DNA of 25,378 nt, taken from positions 1-25,378 of IMG/VR virus record IMGVR_UViG_3300005617_000215. One strand, written 5' to 3'. This DNA comes from a virus. Below, piece after piece: positions 1 to 6,775 of this stretch (within the stretch, counting starts at the first letter, position 1; each line of letters begins with the position of its first letter). A program made the translations under genes and the position numbers. The notes under the pieces are model-generated. The model was not told the DNA's origin, searched no databases, and worked only from the letters and a program-made list of their open reading frames with translations.

Positions 1-171
1 AAAAACTGGCATCAGGCACATGGTAGGACCGATCGCCTAAACACTCCGTTTTCGGTCTTGTATTACTACGCGCTGGTGTCGGAGAGCTTGATTGACCGCG
101 CAGTGGCAAAAAGTCTACGGGCGAAGCAGAATTTTAACGAATCGCTCTTTATCCGGTCAATTAAGGATTAG
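1..171 (+). CDS. SNF2-type DNA helicase, C-terminal end (partial, runs off the left edge)
   Basis: An open frame runs from base 1 in frame 1 to a TAG at 169-171, giving the last 56 residues of a longer protein. The visible residues begin [15 protein letters not shown] and continue through [15 protein letters not shown] to a Lys-rich end. This matches the last part of superfamily 2 SNF2/DEAD-type helicases: motif VI (Q-x2-GR-x2-R, the arginine fingers for ATP hydrolysis), then a beta strand of the 'vyyLv...tiDe' type and a final helix with conserved lysines. In phages such helicases sit with replication and nuclease genes, as here. The start and the ATP-binding half lie outside the window, so activity cannot be judged. 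What is seen is motif VI and the following strand; the family name is an inference from short sequence. Confidence 0.7.
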   Translation, partial: KNWHQAHGRTDRLNTPFSVLYYYALVSESLIDRAVAKSLRAKQNFNESLFIRSIKD

Positions 172-267
172 TCGGGCCAGGGTGGATGCAATATAATCAA
201 GTATAACAAAACGGGCACGATTTCGGCGAGATTCTGCCAAAAAGCCAAATCCTAGAGCAAAAACTTT

Positions 268-297
268 TTGTACGCGAGCAACTTAATATAGTATAGT
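268..297 (+). promoter_or_regulatory. Candidate sigma70-type promoter upstream of the NUMOD/HNH-like gene
   Basis: TTGTAC (268-273) is followed after 18 bases by TATAGT (292-297), close to the -35 and -10 consensus of housekeeping sigma factors. Transcription would begin near base 304, only a few bases before the ATG at 309. The message would therefore be nearly leaderless, which fits the absence of a ribosome-binding site before that ATG. A second TATAGT (287-292) overlaps but is too close to the -35. This is a sequence match only. Confidence 0.5.
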
Positions 298-310
298 AAA
301 CACACTATAT
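286..310. repeat. Inverted repeat across the -10 region and start codon (possible operator)
   Basis: ATATAGT (286-292) is mirrored by ACTATAT (304-310), with 11 bases between, so the two arms flank the proposed -10 box and the ATG at 309. If transcription starts near 304 the left arm is not transcribed, so a protein-bound operator is more likely than an RNA hairpin. The adjacent gene encodes a probable DNA-binding protein, so self-regulation is conceivable, but this is inference. Confidence 0.35.
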
Positions 311-899
311 GGAAAACGCGTTTTTAAAAAAGTTTTTCTCGAAAATTTTTGGTTTTTGGCAAGATGTGGATGAAAGGGAACAAAGCCATAAAATGGACAC
401 GAGAAGGAAAACGATCCCAGGATTCGATCATTACACGATCGATACCTTTGGCGCGGTTCGCAATGCTGAGGGTCGCGTCCTTACCATTCAAATGAATCAA
501 CAGGGAACGGTATACGTTTCGCTCTATCGAGGAAATGGCAAGTATTCGACAAGAGCCATCTCCAAATTGGTTGCCGAAGCATTTATTCGGAAACCACATC
601 CATCTTTCGACACCCCTATCAACCTGAACGGCGATCGAACCGATAACCAAGTACTTAACTTGGCTTGGCGTCCTCGATGGTTTGCGTTTCGCTATCATCG
701 ACAATTCGAGAACCCAATAAACCAGCCTCCAGTGATGGATGTAAGGACGAACATTGTCTTTCCAAGTCCGCACGAAGCTGCTATGCAATTCGGGCTCATT
801 GCAGCCGAGATCTATACTCAAGCGTGGAACTATTCGTCTCGTGCAGAAACTCGAGAAACAGTTTGGCCTACTCGCCAACAGTTCTGCGTTTTGACCTAG
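309..899 (+). CDS. NUMOD4/HNH-like protein with degenerate active site
   Basis: The 196-residue product begins with a basic stretch, then from about residue 36 shows a NUMOD4-like segment (IPGFDHYTIDTFGAVRN), an AP2/HNH-like core (KLVAEAFI, then NLNGDRTDNQVLNLAW at about 105-120), and a C-terminal FPSPHEAAMQFGL helix resembling NUMOD1. In active homing-type HNH enzymes the core reads hRLVaeaFi...NHiDGdktNNrveNLeW. Here the catalytic His of NHIDGD is Asn and the first His is also missing, so cleavage is unlikely and DNA binding is the likelier role. ATG 309 has no ribosome site but fits a near-leaderless message from the promoter at 268-297. ATG 393 (residue 29), with GAAAGGGA upstream at long spacing, is an alternative that drops the odd hydrophobic/basic N-terminus. 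The gene stands alone between a promoter and a terminator-like hairpin. Confidence 0.65.
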   Translation: MENAFLKKFFSKIFGFWQDVDEREQSHKMDTRRKTIPGFDHYTIDTFGAVRNAEGRVLTIQMNQQGTVYVSLYRGNGKYSTRAISKLVAEAFIRKPHPSFDTPINLNGDRTDNQVLNLAWRPRWFAFRYHRQFENPINQPPVMDVRTNIVFPSPHEAAMQFGLIAAEIYTQAWNYSSRAETRETVWPTRQQFCVLT

Positions 900-930
900 A
901 TCATATTAAGTAGTCGATTCTACCAGGCTT

Positions 931-977
931 ATGATAGAAGGGGTAGAGTAAGCCTCCTATCATTTGTCTCTTTTTTG
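931..977 (+). terminator. Probable intrinsic terminator
   Basis: ATGATAGAAGG (931-941) pairs with CCTCCTATCAT (953-963) with one mismatch around an 11-base loop. A T-rich tract follows (964-976, ending in six T). The hairpin-plus-T layout after the stop at 899 fits rho-independent termination of the NUMOD/HNH-like gene. A competing GGCTTA/TAAGCC pairing (926-931 with 949-954) overlaps it. Confidence 0.55.
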
Positions 978-989
978 TTTGGAGGCACG

Positions 990-1352
990 ATGACAGAAAC
1001 AGCGTTAGAAAGAGCTTACAAAACCCACCTTCGCCAAGAAATCGAGAAACGCTTCCCGGGGTCGTTGGTGATTATTAACAATCCGAATCTTCGTCAGGGG
1101 ATTCCGGATCTTCTCGTTCTTATCGGTTGGTTCTGGTTTGCTTTAGAAGTCAAGCGAAGTGAAACTGCGCCGTATCGACCGAATCAACTCTACTACATCG
1201 ATAAGATGAACGAGATGTCTTTCGCCGCTGCAATCTATCCCGAGAACGAAGAGGAAATTCTCGATGCAATTCAATACACGCTCGAATCTCGTGGGCACGC
1301 ATGCGTTCCTCAGCCCCAGCTCTCCCGCCTGGGTAAATTACGAGGAAGATAA
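990..1352 (+). CDS. VRR-NUC-type PD-(D/E)XK nuclease
   Basis: A 120-residue protein. GIPDLLVL, then a hydrophobic strand and LEVKRS, forms the PD-(D/E)XK nuclease signature: Asp40, Glu53 and Lys55 (counting from ATG 990) would bind metal and activate water, and Glu7 in the first helix may complete the site. The small size and the following basic/polar helix fit stand-alone phage VRR-NUC domains, which act on branched or replicating DNA. I chose ATG 990 because GGAGG (981-985) lies just upstream; an in-frame TTG at 975 would put this ribosome site inside the gene. It follows a terminator-like hairpin and overlaps the next nuclease gene by 89 bases, so it is probably the first gene of a new transcription unit. 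The specific substrate is unknown. Confidence 0.8.
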   Translation: MTETALERAYKTHLRQEIEKRFPGSLVIINNPNLRQGIPDLLVLIGWFWFALEVKRSETAPYRPNQLYYIDKMNEMSFAAAIYPENEEEILDAIQYTLESRGHACVPQPQLSRLGKLRGR

Positions 1353-1824
1353 GCTTGACCGAGTGTTCTTCGCCGCTCAAGCCGCTCGTCGTGGAATCGA
1401 ATTCCATGCCTTCGCACACGACGCCATTCGACTGAGAATCAAACTTCCAGATCTTCGATCGACGATCAACATGTACGTTAACGACGCCATTGGCTATGGC
1501 ATGACACCCGAGCAGATTCTTTATTACTCGGACAACTGCTATGGCCATGCGGACTGTGTTGGTTTTCGTAACAACACCCTTCGGATTCACGATCTTAAGA
1601 CCGGCGTAAATGAAGTCTCGATGGCTCAGCTTAGAGTCTACGCTGCACTCTTCTGCTTGGAATACCGCTTCAAGCCGAACGAGATAGCAATCGAACTTCG
1701 CATCTACCAAAACAACAACGTGAAACTCGAGATACCAGAACCAGGAGATATCTTTCTGGTCATGGATCGAATTCGGATCTTCGATAAACGAATCAACGAG
1801 CTGAAGGCGGAGGTGACGTCTTGA
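1264..1824 (+). CDS. RecB/Cas4-like PD-(D/E)XK exonuclease
   Basis: 186 residues. GHADCVGF (Asp97), RIHDLKTG (Asp110, Lys112) and the following MAQLRVYAALF (Gln122, Tyr126) are the RecB-family motifs II, III and QxxxY that place this in the Cas4/RecB group of PD-(D/E)XK exonucleases. An upstream helix with His48/His51 may carry motif I. There are no obvious cysteine clusters, so an iron-sulphur centre as in true Cas4 is not supported. ATG 1264 has GAGGA at 1251-1255, eight bases away, although this makes an 89-base overlap with the previous gene. GTG 1291, just before the conserved GTHAFLS segment, is an alternative without a visible ribosome site. The stop overlaps the TTG start of the next gene. 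A likely role is end processing in phage recombination or replication. Confidence 0.8.
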   Translation: MQFNTRSNLVGTHAFLSPSSPAWVNYEEDKLDRVFFAAQAARRGIEFHAFAHDAIRLRIKLPDLRSTINMYVNDAIGYGMTPEQILYYSDNCYGHADCVGFRNNTLRIHDLKTGVNEVSMAQLRVYAALFCLEYRFKPNEIAIELRIYQNNNVKLEIPEPGDIFLVMDRIRIFDKRINELKAEVTS

Positions 1825-4430
1825 TCCTGGATGAAGAAGCTTATCTGGCACACTACGGGATTCTTCGGCGTTCCGGCCGTTATCCCTGGGGTTCGGGTGG
1901 AAACGTCAGTACTCGAAATCGATCGTTCCTAAGCATGGTCGATGACCTACGAAGCAAAGGGATGAGCGAAACTGAAATCGCCGGTGGCTTCGGTATGACG
2001 ACGACAGAACTTCGCGCTCTTCGTTCGATCGCTAAAAACCAACAGAAGCAAGAGCAGATCAATCAGGCTCAACGCTTGAAAGATAAAGGTTACTCAAACA
2101 TAGCCATTGGTCAAAGGATGGCGCTGAATGAGTCATCAGTTCGAGCTCTATTGCTTCCTGGTCAGAAAGATCGAGCCAACATCCTCGCCGCGACAACGTC
2201 CATGCTCAAGGATCAAGTTGCTAAGAAATCTTTTGTGGACGTCGGTGCTGGAAGCGAGCACCACATTCCTTTGGGCATCAGCGAAACTAAGCTTAAGACT
2301 GCTTTGGCTGCTCTGAGAGAAGAGGGCTACGGCGTTCATTACGTCAAAGTCGAGCAGCTGGGCACAGGCAAACAGACTACGATGAAAGTTCTCGCTGCAC
2401 CAGGCGTGACTTATTCGGAGGTCTTCCGGAATCGCGACAATATCAAGAGTATCGCTGATTTCAGTGAAGACGGGGGTCGATCATTCGATTCTATAAGGGC
2501 TCCTCGATCTGTTAGCTCTAAGAGGATCGCTGTTCGGTACGCTAATCAAGGCGGCTCAGAAGCTGACGGTGTGATCTACATTCGTCCAGGCGTCAATGAT
2601 CTTTCCATGGGGAAGTCTCGTTATGCTCAGGTTCGCATTGCCGTAGATGGCACGCATTACCTTAAAGGCATGGCGATGTACAAAGACGACCTTCCTCCTG
2701 GCACCGACATCGTCTTCAACACAAACAAACACGACACTGGCCATAAGCTAGACGCAATGAAACCGTTGAGCAGTGATCCAGACAGCCCATTCGGTGCCAC
2801 TATTAGTCGTCAGCATGGTGCCATGAACATAGTCAATGAAGAAGGTCGATGGGAAACGTGGTCCCGTAGTCTCTCTTCTCAGATGCTGTCGAAGCAAAGT
2901 CCGGCTCTTGCTAAGTCGCAGCTCGACATGACATTTGATCAAAAACAGAGGCAGTTCAATGAGATCATGTCATTGACCAATCCTGCAGTTAAGAAGCGTC
3001 TGCTGGATGCTTTTGCAGACGATGCTGATTCTTCGGCAGTTCATCTAGCGGCGGCCCATCTTCCTCGTCAAGCCAACCACGTTATTCTCCCAATCAACTC
3101 GATGCGGGAGAATGAAGTCTACGCGCCCAACTATAAGAATGGCGAACGTGTCGTTCTTATCCGCCATCCACACGGCGGAGTATTCGAGATTCCTGAACTT
3201 ACCGTGAACAACCGTCAGCCCGAAGCAAAGAAGCTTCTAGGTAACGCACCAGACGCTATTGGTATTAACCATAACGTGGCGAAGAAACTATCTGGTGCTG
3301 ACTTCGATGGCGACACGGTCATAGTAATACCTAACAATCAAGGTCGAGTTAAGCATGCGCCTGCTCTCACCGGCTTGAAAGATTTCGATCCTCAAGCGTC
3401 TTACCCTCACTACCCTGGAATGCCAAGGATGACGCCTAGACAAAAGGCGTTTGAAATGGGTAACGTTTCCAACCTAATCACAGACATGACCATCCGAGGC
3501 GCTAGTACCGCCGAGCTAGCTCGAGCAGTTCGGCATTCAATGGTGGTCATCGATGCGGAGAAACACAACCTCGACTGGAAAGCCTCTGCCAAGGACAATG
3601 GAATTGCTCAACTCAAGGCCAAGTACCAAGGCAAAGGTAATGCTGGTGCAGCAACACTGATCTCTAGGGCATCGGCGAGGAAGGACGTTCTTGAAAGGAA
3701 GCAATCGTTCCGGATTGATCCTAAAACCGGAAAGAAAGTTTTCAATGAAACGGGAACGACCTTCATAAACAAACAAGGTCGAGTAGTACTAAAGACCGAG
3801 CGCTCTACCAAGCTTGCTGAGGAAGACAACGCACACAAGCTATCCTCAGGCACACCAATAGAGAAGGTCTATGCAGACCACTCGAATAGGTTGAAGGCTT
3901 TGGCTAGAGAAGCTAGGCTAGCATCGCTTCACACTAAGACTGCTGATTGGTCTCCTTCTGCTAAAGCCGCCTATCACAAGGAAGTGGCAGACCTGGATGC
4001 GAAGCTAAGAATTGCTCTTAGAAACGCGCCATTAGAAAGACAAGCCCAGGTCATAGCGAATGCCGCTGTCCACCAGAAACGGCAAGCCCACCCGGACATG
4101 GAAGCAGACGAGGTCAAGAAACTCAAATCAAGAGAGCTACAGAGAGCTCGTAATAGAACCGGCGCCCAGAAGCATCGAATTGAGATCACCGATGCAGAAT
4201 GGGCCGCTATACAGGCAGGCGCCATCAGTCATACTAAGCTTGATAAGATTCTATCTAATGCTGATCTGGATAGAGTCAAAAAGCTAGCCACTCCTAAGGT
4301 GGACTTGTTGATGACTTCTGCTAAGGAAGCTAGAGCACGAGCAATGTTGGCTTCTGGGTACACCCAAGCCGAAGTAGCAGATGCTCTTGGTGTCTCACTG
4401 ACCACTCTTAAGAGAGGACTTGGAGGGTAG
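1821..4430 (+). CDS. Candidate single-chain RNA polymerase-like protein (DFDGD double-psi barrel) with terminal HTH segments
   Basis: 869 residues from TTG 1821, which overlaps the previous stop and has a perfect GGAGGTGA at 1809-1816. Residues 494-498 read DFDGD, within KKLSGADFDGDTVIVIP. This matches the metal-binding NADFDGD loop of RNA polymerase beta-prime, where three Asp hold the catalytic magnesium. The preceding VVLIRHPHGGVFEIP parallels beta-prime VLLNRAPTLHR. An earlier Lys-bearing segment (KGMAMYKDD from Lys282; FNTNK to Lys303) could be the beta-type barrel that supplies catalytic lysines. Helix-turn-helix-like stretches lie at about 39-75 and 82-112, and one ends the protein (839-869, GYTQAEVADALGVSLTTLKR). 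Residues 8-26 (YLAHYG...GRYPWGSG) resemble the motif seen twice in the 7597-8463 product. A long Lys/Arg-rich region follows residue 560. The motif is seen; polymerase activity is inferred by analogy with YonO and QDE-1. Confidence 0.7.
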   Translation: MILDEEAYLAHYGILRRSGRYPWGSGGNVSTRNRSFLSMVDDLRSKGMSETEIAGGFGMTTTELRALRSIAKNQQKQEQINQAQRLKDKGYSNIAIGQRMALNESSVRALLLPGQKDRANILAATTSMLKDQVAKKSFVDVGAGSEHHIPLGISETKLKTALAALREEGYGVHYVKVEQLGTGKQTTMKVLAAPGVTYSEVFRNRDNIKSIADFSEDGGRSFDSIRAPRSVSSKRIAVRYANQGGSEADGVIYIRPGVNDLSMGKSRYAQVRIAVDGTHYLKGMAMYKDDLPPGTDIVFNTNKHDTGHKLDAMKPLSSDPDSPFGATISRQHGAMNIVNEEGRWETWSRSLSSQMLSKQSPALAKSQLDMTFDQKQRQFNEIMSLTNPAVKKRLLDAFADDADSSAVHLAAAHLPRQANHVILPINSMRENEVYAPNYKNGERVVLIRHPHGGVFEIPELTVNNRQPEAKKLLGNAPDAIGINHNVAKKLSGADFDGDTVIVIPNNQGRVKHAPALTGLKDFDPQASYPHYPGMPRMTPRQKAFEMGNVSNLITDMTIRGASTAELARAVRHSMVVIDAEKHNLDWKASAKDNGIAQLKAKYQGKGNAGAATLISRASARKDVLERKQSFRIDPKTGKKVFNETGTTFINKQGRVVLKTERSTKLAEEDNAHKLSSGTPIEKVYADHSNRLKALAREARLASLHTKTADWSPSAKAAYHKEVADLDAKLRIALRNAPLERQAQVIANAAVHQKRQAHPDMEADEVKKLKSRELQRARNRTGAQKHRIEITDAEWAAIQAGAISHTKLDKILSNADLDRVKKLATPKVDLLMTSAKEARARAMLASGYTQAEVADALGVSLTTLKRGLGG

Positions 4431-4434
4431 AACG

Positions 4435-4677
4435 ATGACGACGCAAAGCATGCTCACTACTGTCGACAATCCATTCAATCCCTTCACACAGTGGGACGAA
4501 TGGTTTGCTTTTGATGAGACCATGGGCTACAAAACAACGGCCTTCCTCGCTAGAGTGGTCAACACTTCAGATCAGCTCTCCGATGCTGATCAGGAAGCAG
4601 CGATTCAAGATGCGATCGACGAGATCGCACGCGAGAACGTTCTTGGTCTCTATCGAAAAGTGATTCAAGAAACATAA
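4435..4677 (+). CDS. Small conserved phage protein of unknown function
   Basis: An 80-residue acidic protein rich in aromatic residues (NPFNPFTQWDEWFAFDE near the N-terminus), with a helical second half (SDADQEAAIQDAIDEI). ATG 4435 has GGAGGG at 4422-4427, seven bases upstream and overlapping the end of the previous gene, so the two are translated together; an in-frame TTG at 4420 would destroy this spacing. Proteins of this look are, from memory, common just before the packaging genes in Gram-positive phages, but no function is known to me. It is the last gene before the non-coding block. Confidence 0.7.
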   Translation: MTTQSMLTTVDNPFNPFTQWDEWFAFDETMGYKTTAFLARVVNTSDQLSDADQEAAIQDAIDEIARENVLGLYRKVIQET

Positions 4678-4820
4678 AGACATAGGGGGGGAGGGGGGTC
4701 CGCAAATTGTACCCCCCTTTCTCATCGCCGCGCTCAAAAAAATAGCTCCGGAGGGTTTTTTGGGCAAAATTTTTCACCTGGAAACCCTTCGGAAGTACAC
4801 CGGAAGGAGTTGAAAGACCG
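4678..4820. other. Non-coding block before the packaging genes; candidate cos/packaging site
   Basis: This 143-base gap separates the nucleic-acid genes from the small terminase and HNH genes. It holds a run of seven G, an A and six G (4685-4698), a complementary ACCCCCC (4711-4717), the palindrome CTCCGGAG (4746-4753), two short T-runs, and several GGAA/TTCC-like elements just before the ATG at 4821. In cos phages of Gram-positive hosts the packaging site commonly lies beside the small terminase and HNH genes, so this is the best place for it here. The exact cut cannot be read from sequence. Confidence 0.4.
4691..4723 (+). terminator. G/C-run hairpin, possible terminator
   Basis: AGGGGGGT (4692-4699) pairs perfectly with ACCCCCCT (4711-4718) around an 11-base loop, extendable by G-U pairs and followed by TTTCTC. 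The stem is strong but the U tract is weak, so it may be an inefficient terminator or part of the packaging site. Confidence 0.45.
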
Positions 4821-5183
4821 ATGAATACTCGGAGTAGTGACGGTAAGAGTTCGAGAAGTCGAGGAAAGCCGGCCACAACTCCTGAGGGAAGAGAGAACCA
4901 GCTGATTTCTCTGGCTACAGACCTCGCTCAGAAGCGTCTTGAGGAAGGTACTGCTACTGCAGCAGAGGTTGTTCACTTCCTTAAGCTTGGTTCGTCTCGA
5001 GAGAAGCTCGAGCAAGCTCGACTTCAGCAAGAGAATCGATTGATGGAAGCCAAGATCGGCAATCTTAACTCGCAACAGAAGAGTGAGGAGCTGTTCCAGG
5101 AAGCCATCAACGCGATGCGTTCGTACACGGGACAAGGGCCTCTACATGAGGAGGCTGGTTATGAGGATCCGGACTTATACTGA
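4821..5183 (+). CDS. Probable terminase small subunit
   Basis: 120 residues. The N-terminus is basic and disordered (SRGKPATTPEGRENQ), followed by helices ISLATDLAQKRLEEGTAT and EVVHFLKLGSSREKLEQ and a coiled-coil-like stretch up to about residue 105. This pattern, helical DNA-binding part plus oligomerisation helix, and the position next to an HNH gene at the head of the packaging module, fit the small terminase, which recognises the packaging site and regulates the large subunit. AAGGAG (4804-4809) precedes ATG 4821 at a rather long spacing. The end overlaps the HNH gene by 23 bases. The large subunit lies 3.6 kb downstream rather than next door. The family match is from memory of similar phage proteins, so the subunit name stays tentative. 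Confidence 0.6.
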   Translation: MNTRSSDGKSSRSRGKPATTPEGRENQLISLATDLAQKRLEEGTATAAEVVHFLKLGSSREKLEQARLQQENRLMEAKIGNLNSQQKSEELFQEAINAMRSYTGQGPLHEEAGYEDPDLY

Positions 5184-5571
5184 GCTTAGGCGACTCGATA
5201 CCCTTCTCGAGCGCTTCAGGTACTTGGAACTTCGGGGTCATGTTGGTGATTCAACGTTCGGGTTCGATCGATGGATCAATCAACAGTTCTACACGTCTCC
5301 TCAGTGGCGCCATATTCGTAGTTACGTCATTGCTCGAGACAACGGGTGTGATCTCGGGATCGAAGGTTACGACATTCACAGTCGTCTGTACATCCATCAT
5401 CTCAATCCGATGACTCGACGCGACATCATCGACGGAGACGAGAGCATCCTCGACCCAGAGTTTCTAATCACCACCACGCATGTAACACACAATGCCATTC
5501 ACTACGGCGACGAGCGACAACTCCCTCGCTTGCTTGTTGCTCGAAGAGCTGGCGACACCAAACTGTGGTAG
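5161..5571 (+). CDS. HNH endonuclease associated with packaging
   Basis: 136 residues from ATG 5161, with GAGGAGG at 5148-5154. The core is ARDNGCDLGIEGYDI, then LYIHHLNPM (the metal-site histidines), then THVTHNAIHYGDE, whose Asn/His complete an HNH (beta-beta-alpha-metal) site, so unlike the protein at 309-899 this one looks active. HNH proteins next to terminase genes are known to be needed for cos cleavage in several phages (HK97 gp74 is the studied case), and the position directly after the small-terminase gene fits this. A more upstream in-frame ATG (5146) would lie within the ribosome site. It ends just before the endolysin ribosome site, with no terminator seen. Confidence 0.8.
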   Translation: MRIRTYTELRRLDTLLERFRYLELRGHVGDSTFGFDRWINQQFYTSPQWRHIRSYVIARDNGCDLGIEGYDIHSRLYIHHLNPMTRRDIIDGDESILDPEFLITTTHVTHNAIHYGDERQLPRLLVARRAGDTKLW

Positions 5572-5584
5572 AAAGGAGAACAAC

Positions 5585-6346
5585 ATGCGCGCACCAGGCA
5601 TGCAGGTACTTACCGATCAGATCAAAGCCAAGAGGCCCGGCGTGGTCATCTACGGCATTGGCGATGACACTCACAAACTCCGGGTATCCGGTCACAACGA
5701 GGACGACACCGTCGGTGTTCGGGCCGAGGATCAGGACGACGATACGATCCCGGAGCACCGAGCGATCGACGTCATGCTCGGCAGTGCGTTCACTCGAATC
5801 GATGGGCACTCTCTCGTCTCAGACCTTGTCTCTCACGAAGAGAACCGTCGTCGAATGCTCTACATCAACTACGAGAACACCCAATGGTCTCGATCGACCG
5901 GCTGGACTCCTCACGACAACAGCGACGACCCGCATCCGGGTCATGTTCATATCTCCGGCGAAGCCGACGCGGACGCGAACACGACTCCTTGGATTCTCAG
6001 CGAGTGGGACTCGGCTCCGGCGAGCGGTTCGGACTTGCTTCTGATCGACGGGATGCTCGGTCCGAAGACGATCAGCCGCTGGCAGCAGGTCATGGGAACC
6101 AAGATCGACGGCGTCATCTCCGTGCCATATTCTCAGTTGGTCGCGGCCGTACAGACCAAACTCAAGGCCACCGTTGATTCCACACTCAACGTCGACGGCT
6201 ACGGCATTCTCCAAAACAACAAGCGGTACAAGACCGCCGGCGCCTTGCAGCGCTACCTGAAGGTTCCGGTTGACGAGGTTATCTCGGCTCCAGTCAGCCA
6301 GACCATCAAGGCCCTGCAGCGGCGACTGAACGAAGGCAGGTTCTAG
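5585..6346 (+). CDS. Endolysin: peptidase-like N-domain plus wall-binding repeats
   Basis: 253 residues from ATG 5585, behind GAAAGGAG. The N-terminal half contains EHRAIDVML (His58, Asp62) and HPGHVHIS (His120, His122), the arrangement of zinc ligands in D,D-/L,D-carboxypeptidase-like (M15/VanY, LAS) peptidases that cut peptidoglycan cross-bridges. From about residue 150 there are two related peptidoglycan-binding-like units: LLIDGMLGPKTISRWQQ with MGTKIDGVIS, and a second with LNVDGYGI, ALQRYLKVPVDEVIS and a final QRRLNEGRF. This two-part layout is familiar from actinophage lysins. No signal peptide or membrane segment is visible, so release would need a holin, and I see none in the window. 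Its place between the HNH and large terminase genes, away from the tail end, is unusual. Confidence 0.8.
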   Translation: MRAPGMQVLTDQIKAKRPGVVIYGIGDDTHKLRVSGHNEDDTVGVRAEDQDDDTIPEHRAIDVMLGSAFTRIDGHSLVSDLVSHEENRRRMLYINYENTQWSRSTGWTPHDNSDDPHPGHVHISGEADADANTTPWILSEWDSAPASGSDLLLIDGMLGPKTISRWQQVMGTKIDGVISVPYSQLVAAVQTKLKATVDSTLNVDGYGILQNNKRYKTAGALQRYLKVPVDEVISAPVSQTIKALQRRLNEGRF

Positions 6347-6369
6347 ATCACCTAGAAGGGAGGTCCCAC

Positions 6370-6774
6370 GTGATCGAGAGTATCCTGACCAGCGTCAAGA
6401 AGAATCTGGGTCTGGATGAGGATTACACGGTCTTTGACTCGGACATAACGCTGTACATCAACGGCGTTTTCTCGACGCTGCACCAATTGGGTATTGGCCC
6501 AGAAGATGGGTTCATGATCGAGGACAAAACGGCCACGTGGGACGACTTCACGGGCGGCGACGTCCGATACAACATGGTCAGAACCTACATGTACCTCCGG
6601 GTTCGACTTCTTTTCGATGCTCCGAACACTCAGTATCTCGTCGAGGCGTTGAACAACCAAATTCGCGAGCATGAGTGGCGAATGAACATCGTCCGTGAGA
6701 ACGACTCGTGGGTTCCGCCGGTTATTCCGAGCATTCCGGATGAAGATCTTGTCTTGGACGGAGGGGGAGCCTGA
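6370..6774 (+). CDS. Head-tail connector, gp6-like
   Basis: 134 residues from GTG 6370, with AAGGGAGGT (6356-6364) at good spacing. The helical pattern (ILTSVKKNLGLDEDY, DITLYINGVFSTLHQLGIGPEDGF, then RTYMYLRVRLLFDAPN and a final EHEWRMN helix) resembles the gp6/gp15-like adaptor proteins that bind the portal ring and receive the tail. The Pro/Asp-rich tail after residue 110 looks flexible. The gene overlaps nothing, but it sits between lysin and receptor-binding genes and upstream of the large terminase, not after the capsid gene where adaptors are usual. The family call rests on remembered resemblance, so a different virion role is possible. Confidence 0.6.
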   Translation: MIESILTSVKKNLGLDEDYTVFDSDITLYINGVFSTLHQLGIGPEDGFMIEDKTATWDDFTGGDVRYNMVRTYMYLRVRLLFDAPNTQYLVEALNNQIREHEWRMNIVRENDSWVPPVIPSIPDEDLVLDGGGA

Positions 6775-6775
6775 C

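Noticed and set aside
192-207. TATAAT and TATAAC as further -10 boxes upstream of the NUMOD/HNH-like gene
   Set aside because: No acceptable -35 element lies 16-19 bases before either; the TTGTAC/TATAGT pair at 268-297 is better.
1264-1824. True CRISPR-associated Cas4 with a CRISPR system nearby
   Set aside because: No CRISPR repeats or other cas genes are present and the protein has no visible iron-sulphur cysteine cluster; a phage RecB-like exonuclease fits better.
4707-4736. TTGTAC (4707-4712) as a -35 box for a late promoter
   Set aside because: No -10-like hexamer lies at suitable spacing, and the motif falls in the loop and stem of the G/C hairpin.
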